A stretch of DNA of 64,000 nt. Origin: Mycolicibacterium sp. CH28. GTDB taxonomy: Bacteria > Actinomycetota > Actinomycetes > Mycobacteriales > Mycobacteriaceae. The stretch's first letter is position 1. Every line of letters starts with the position of its first letter. Position numbers and translations under genes: made by a program. The notes beneath the pieces are model-generated. The model ran no database searches and was not told the origin of the DNA. It worked only from the letters and a program-made list of their open reading frames with translations. The DNA lies in the NCBI RefSeq assembly GCF_004745805.1, contig NZ_SRLQ01000021.1, positions 1 to 64,000 on the forward strand, given 5' to 3'. Below, piece by piece: positions 62,238 to 64,000 of this stretch.

Positions 62238-63782
62238 ATGCCTGGAGGCCAACCGAACATCCTGGTCATCTGGGGCGATGACATCGGCATCACCAACCTG
62301 AGCTGCTACAGCGACGGGCTGATGGGATACCGCACCCCCAATATCGACCGCATCGCCGCCGAAGGCATGCGATTCACCGACTCCTACGGCGAGCAGAGCT
62401 GCACCGCCGGCCGGTCCTCGTTCATCACCGGACAGAGCGTGTACCGCACCGGCCTGAGCAAGGTCGGCATGCCCGGCGTCGACATCGGCCTTTCCGCGGA
62501 CGACCCGACAATTGCCGAGCTGCTCAAGCCCCTGGGGTACGCCACCGGCCAATTCGGCAAGAACCACCTGGGCGACCTGAACAAACACCTGCCTACCGCG
62601 CACGGCTTCGACGAGTTCTTCGGCAACCTCTACCACCTCAACGCCGAGGAGGAACCGGAGAACCCCAACTATCCGACCGCCGAGGAGGCGCCCCGGCTGC
62701 GCAAGATGATGCTGCCGCGCGGCGTCATCCACTCATGGGCCACCGAGGAGATCTCCGACGAGATCGACGAGCGGTACGGCCCGGTCGGCCGGCAGCGCAT
62801 CGAGGACACCGGGCCGCTCACCAAGAAGCGGATGGAAACCATCGATGACGAGACCACCTCGGCAGCAATCGATTTCATCAAGCGCCAGCATGAATCCGAT
62901 ACGCCCTTCTTTGTGTGGATGAACACCACCCACATGCATTTCCGCACCCACACCAAACCGGAAAGCCTCGGCCAGGCCGGCCGCTGGCAGTCGCCCTATC
63001 ACGACACGATGATCGACCACGACAACCACGTGGGCCGGTTGCTGGACCTCGTCGACGAACTCGGCATCACCGAGGACACCATCGTCATCTACTCCACCGA
63101 CAACGGCCCGCACGCCAACAGCTGGCCGGACGGCGCCACCACCCCGTTCCGCAGTGAGAAGAACACCGGCTGGGAGGGCGCCTTCCGGGTGCCGGAGATG
63201 ATCCGCTGGCCCGGACGCATACCGGCCGGAGTGGTGTCCAATGAGATTGTCCAGCACCATGACTGGCTGCCGACGTTCCTGGCGGCCGCGGGTGAGCCGG
63301 ACATCGTCACCAAGCTCAAACAGGGCCACACCATCGGCGACAAGACCTACCACGTCCACATTGACGGCTACAACATCCTGCCGTACCTGACCGGCGAGGA
63401 GGACAAGAGTCCGCGCCGGGGAATGATCTACTTCTCCGACGACTGCGACGTGCTGGGCCTGCGCTACGAGAACTGGAAGATCGTGTTCCTCGAGCAACGC
63501 TGCCAGGGCACCCTGCAGATCTGGTTCGAGCCGTTCACCGAGCTGCGGGCACCGAAGATCTTCAATCTGCGCACCGACCCGTTCGAACGCGCCGACGTCA
63601 CCTCCAACACCTATTGGGCCTGGGTGCTGGATAACGTCTTCATCGCCCTGTACGGCAACGCGTTGGTCATGCAGTTCCTCGACACCTTCAAGGAGTTCCC
63701 ACCCCGCGGCGAGCCGGCGTCGTTCACCATCACCGCCGCGGTGGAGAAGCTCAAGCGGCACTTCGAATCTCGCGGCGGCTGA
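62238..63782 (+). CDS. Arylsulfatase (formylglycine-dependent)
   Basis: The 514-residue sulfatase has metal-binding NILVIWGDDIGITN at the N-terminus and the sulfatase signature SCTAGRSSFITGQ, in which Cys of CxAxR would be oxidised to formylglycine. It also has GKNHLGDLNKHLPTAHGFDEFFGNLYHLN, TDNGPHANSWPDG and a C-terminal domain. ATG 62238 has GAGGGG seven bases upstream; the frame to 62172 is longer. No signal peptide is present. A HAD phosphatase gene follows after 2 bp. Confidence 0.92.
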   Translation: MPGGQPNILVIWGDDIGITNLSCYSDGLMGYRTPNIDRIAAEGMRFTDSYGEQSCTAGRSSFITGQSVYRTGLSKVGMPGVDIGLSADDPTIAELLKPLGYATGQFGKNHLGDLNKHLPTAHGFDEFFGNLYHLNAEEEPENPNYPTAEEAPRLRKMMLPRGVIHSWATEEISDEIDERYGPVGRQRIEDTGPLTKKRMETIDDETTSAAIDFIKRQHESDTPFFVWMNTTHMHFRTHTKPESLGQAGRWQSPYHDTMIDHDNHVGRLLDLVDELGITEDTIVIYSTDNGPHANSWPDGATTPFRSEKNTGWEGAFRVPEMIRWPGRIPAGVVSNEIVQHHDWLPTFLAAAGEPDIVTKLKQGHTIGDKTYHVHIDGYNILPYLTGEEDKSPRRGMIYFSDDCDVLGLRYENWKIVFLEQRCQGTLQIWFEPFTELRAPKIFNLRTDPFERADVTSNTYWAWVLDNVFIALYGNALVMQFLDTFKEFPPRGEPASFTITAAVEKLKRHFESRGG

Positions 63783-63784
63783 GC

Positions 63785-64000
63785 TTGACCGACCTGGATT
63801 CCTGGCGTGACGGGCCGACGAAGGCGGCGATCGTCGACTTCGTCGACCGCGTCACCACTGCGGGCGCGGATTTCGTGGAGCCCGAAGCCCGTATCGCCGT
63901 CTTCGACAACGACGGCACGCTGTGGGTCGAGAAGCCGGCGTATGTCCAACTGGACTTCCTGGTGCGCCGGCTCGCCGAGCAGGCGGCCGCCGACTCGTCG
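63785..64000 (+). CDS. HAD family phosphatase, N-terminal part (cut by window edge)
   Basis: The frame from TTG 63785 (two bases after the sulfatase stop) continues to the window end. Residues read SWRDGPTKAAIVDFVDRVTT, then RIAVFDNDGTLWVEKPAYVQLDFLVRRLAEQ. DNDGT is the HAD motif I with the nucleophilic Asp. It is probably cotranscribed with the sulfatase. The start codon is the best available in the frame but unproven. Confidence 0.75.
   Translation, partial: MTDLDSWRDGPTKAAIVDFVDRVTTAGADFVEPEARIAVFDNDGTLWVEKPAYVQLDFLVRRLAEQAAADSS

Overview
The window is high-GC actinobacterial DNA and most probably comes from a Mycobacterium or Mycolicibacterium chromosome. The evidence is an lsr2 homologue, a 1033-residue MmpL transporter, an MceA-type protein, a KstR-like TetR regulator, a GAF-ANTAR protein, a septum-formation lipoprotein, many GTG starts and pervasive 4-bp GTGA/ATGA gene overlaps. 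The genus is an inference; the sequence contains no rRNA.

Left chromosomal arm (1-15291). In order: a TetR gene divergent from a DmpA-type P1 peptidase and an APC permease; an lsr2 paralogue; an orphan acetolactate-synthase-like TPP enzyme; a DUF5666-type lipoprotein; a small glycosyltransferase; and a TetR/aldo-keto reductase pair with two copies of one 24-bp operator. Next is a tightly coupled minus-strand operon: amino-acid ABC importer (binding protein, permease, ATPase), an alanine-racemase-like protein that seems to lack the usual catalytic tyrosine, and an HTH-cupin regulator. The arm ends in a frameshifted glycosyltransferase remnant.

Integrated element (15292-39868, about 24.6 kb). 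A 45-bp direct repeat matching the 3' part of tRNA-Ala(GGC) flanks this block. The intact tRNA lies at the right junction. The backbone is that of an actinomycete integrative and conjugative element (AICE, pSAM2 type): HD, NUDIX and HTH genes, a Pra-like activator, an FtsK/Tra translocase, a rolling-circle Rep, Xis and a tyrosine integrase. Cargo on the left is envelope- and lipid-related: TetR, two hotdog thioesterases, an alpha/beta hydrolase, MmpL, AraC, a cytochrome P450, an orphan MceA, a TetR and a broken KstR-like regulator. An IS481-family insertion has replaced the C-terminus of the second thioesterase. Between int and the right att site sits a system I read as an ABC-three-component (ABC-3C) conflict system: REase-fold effector, middle component and ABC ATPase. 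The ATPase has lost its central region and is out of frame. Candidate control DNA includes 12-bp-period repeats beside both att cores, three fused stem-GAA-stem mini-hairpins near the left end, and three 14-bp repeats 21 and 31 bp apart before the transfer/replication genes.

Right chromosomal arm (39869-64000). MFS transporter and phosphoglucomutase; a fluoride exporter pair (CrcB x2) with a DUF190 protein; a cupin; threonine aldolase; and a dipeptide ABC importer (B, C and a double ATPase) divergent from its binding protein, which overlaps an M17 leucyl aminopeptidase, together suggesting peptide uptake and hydrolysis. Then come secreted or envelope proteins (septum-formation lipoprotein, PHB-depolymerase-like esterase, RNase T2), an SDR, an N-acyl-D-amino-acid deacylase divergent from a TetR, a DUF4185 protein, a GAF-ANTAR regulator, an arylsulfatase and the start of a HAD phosphatase.
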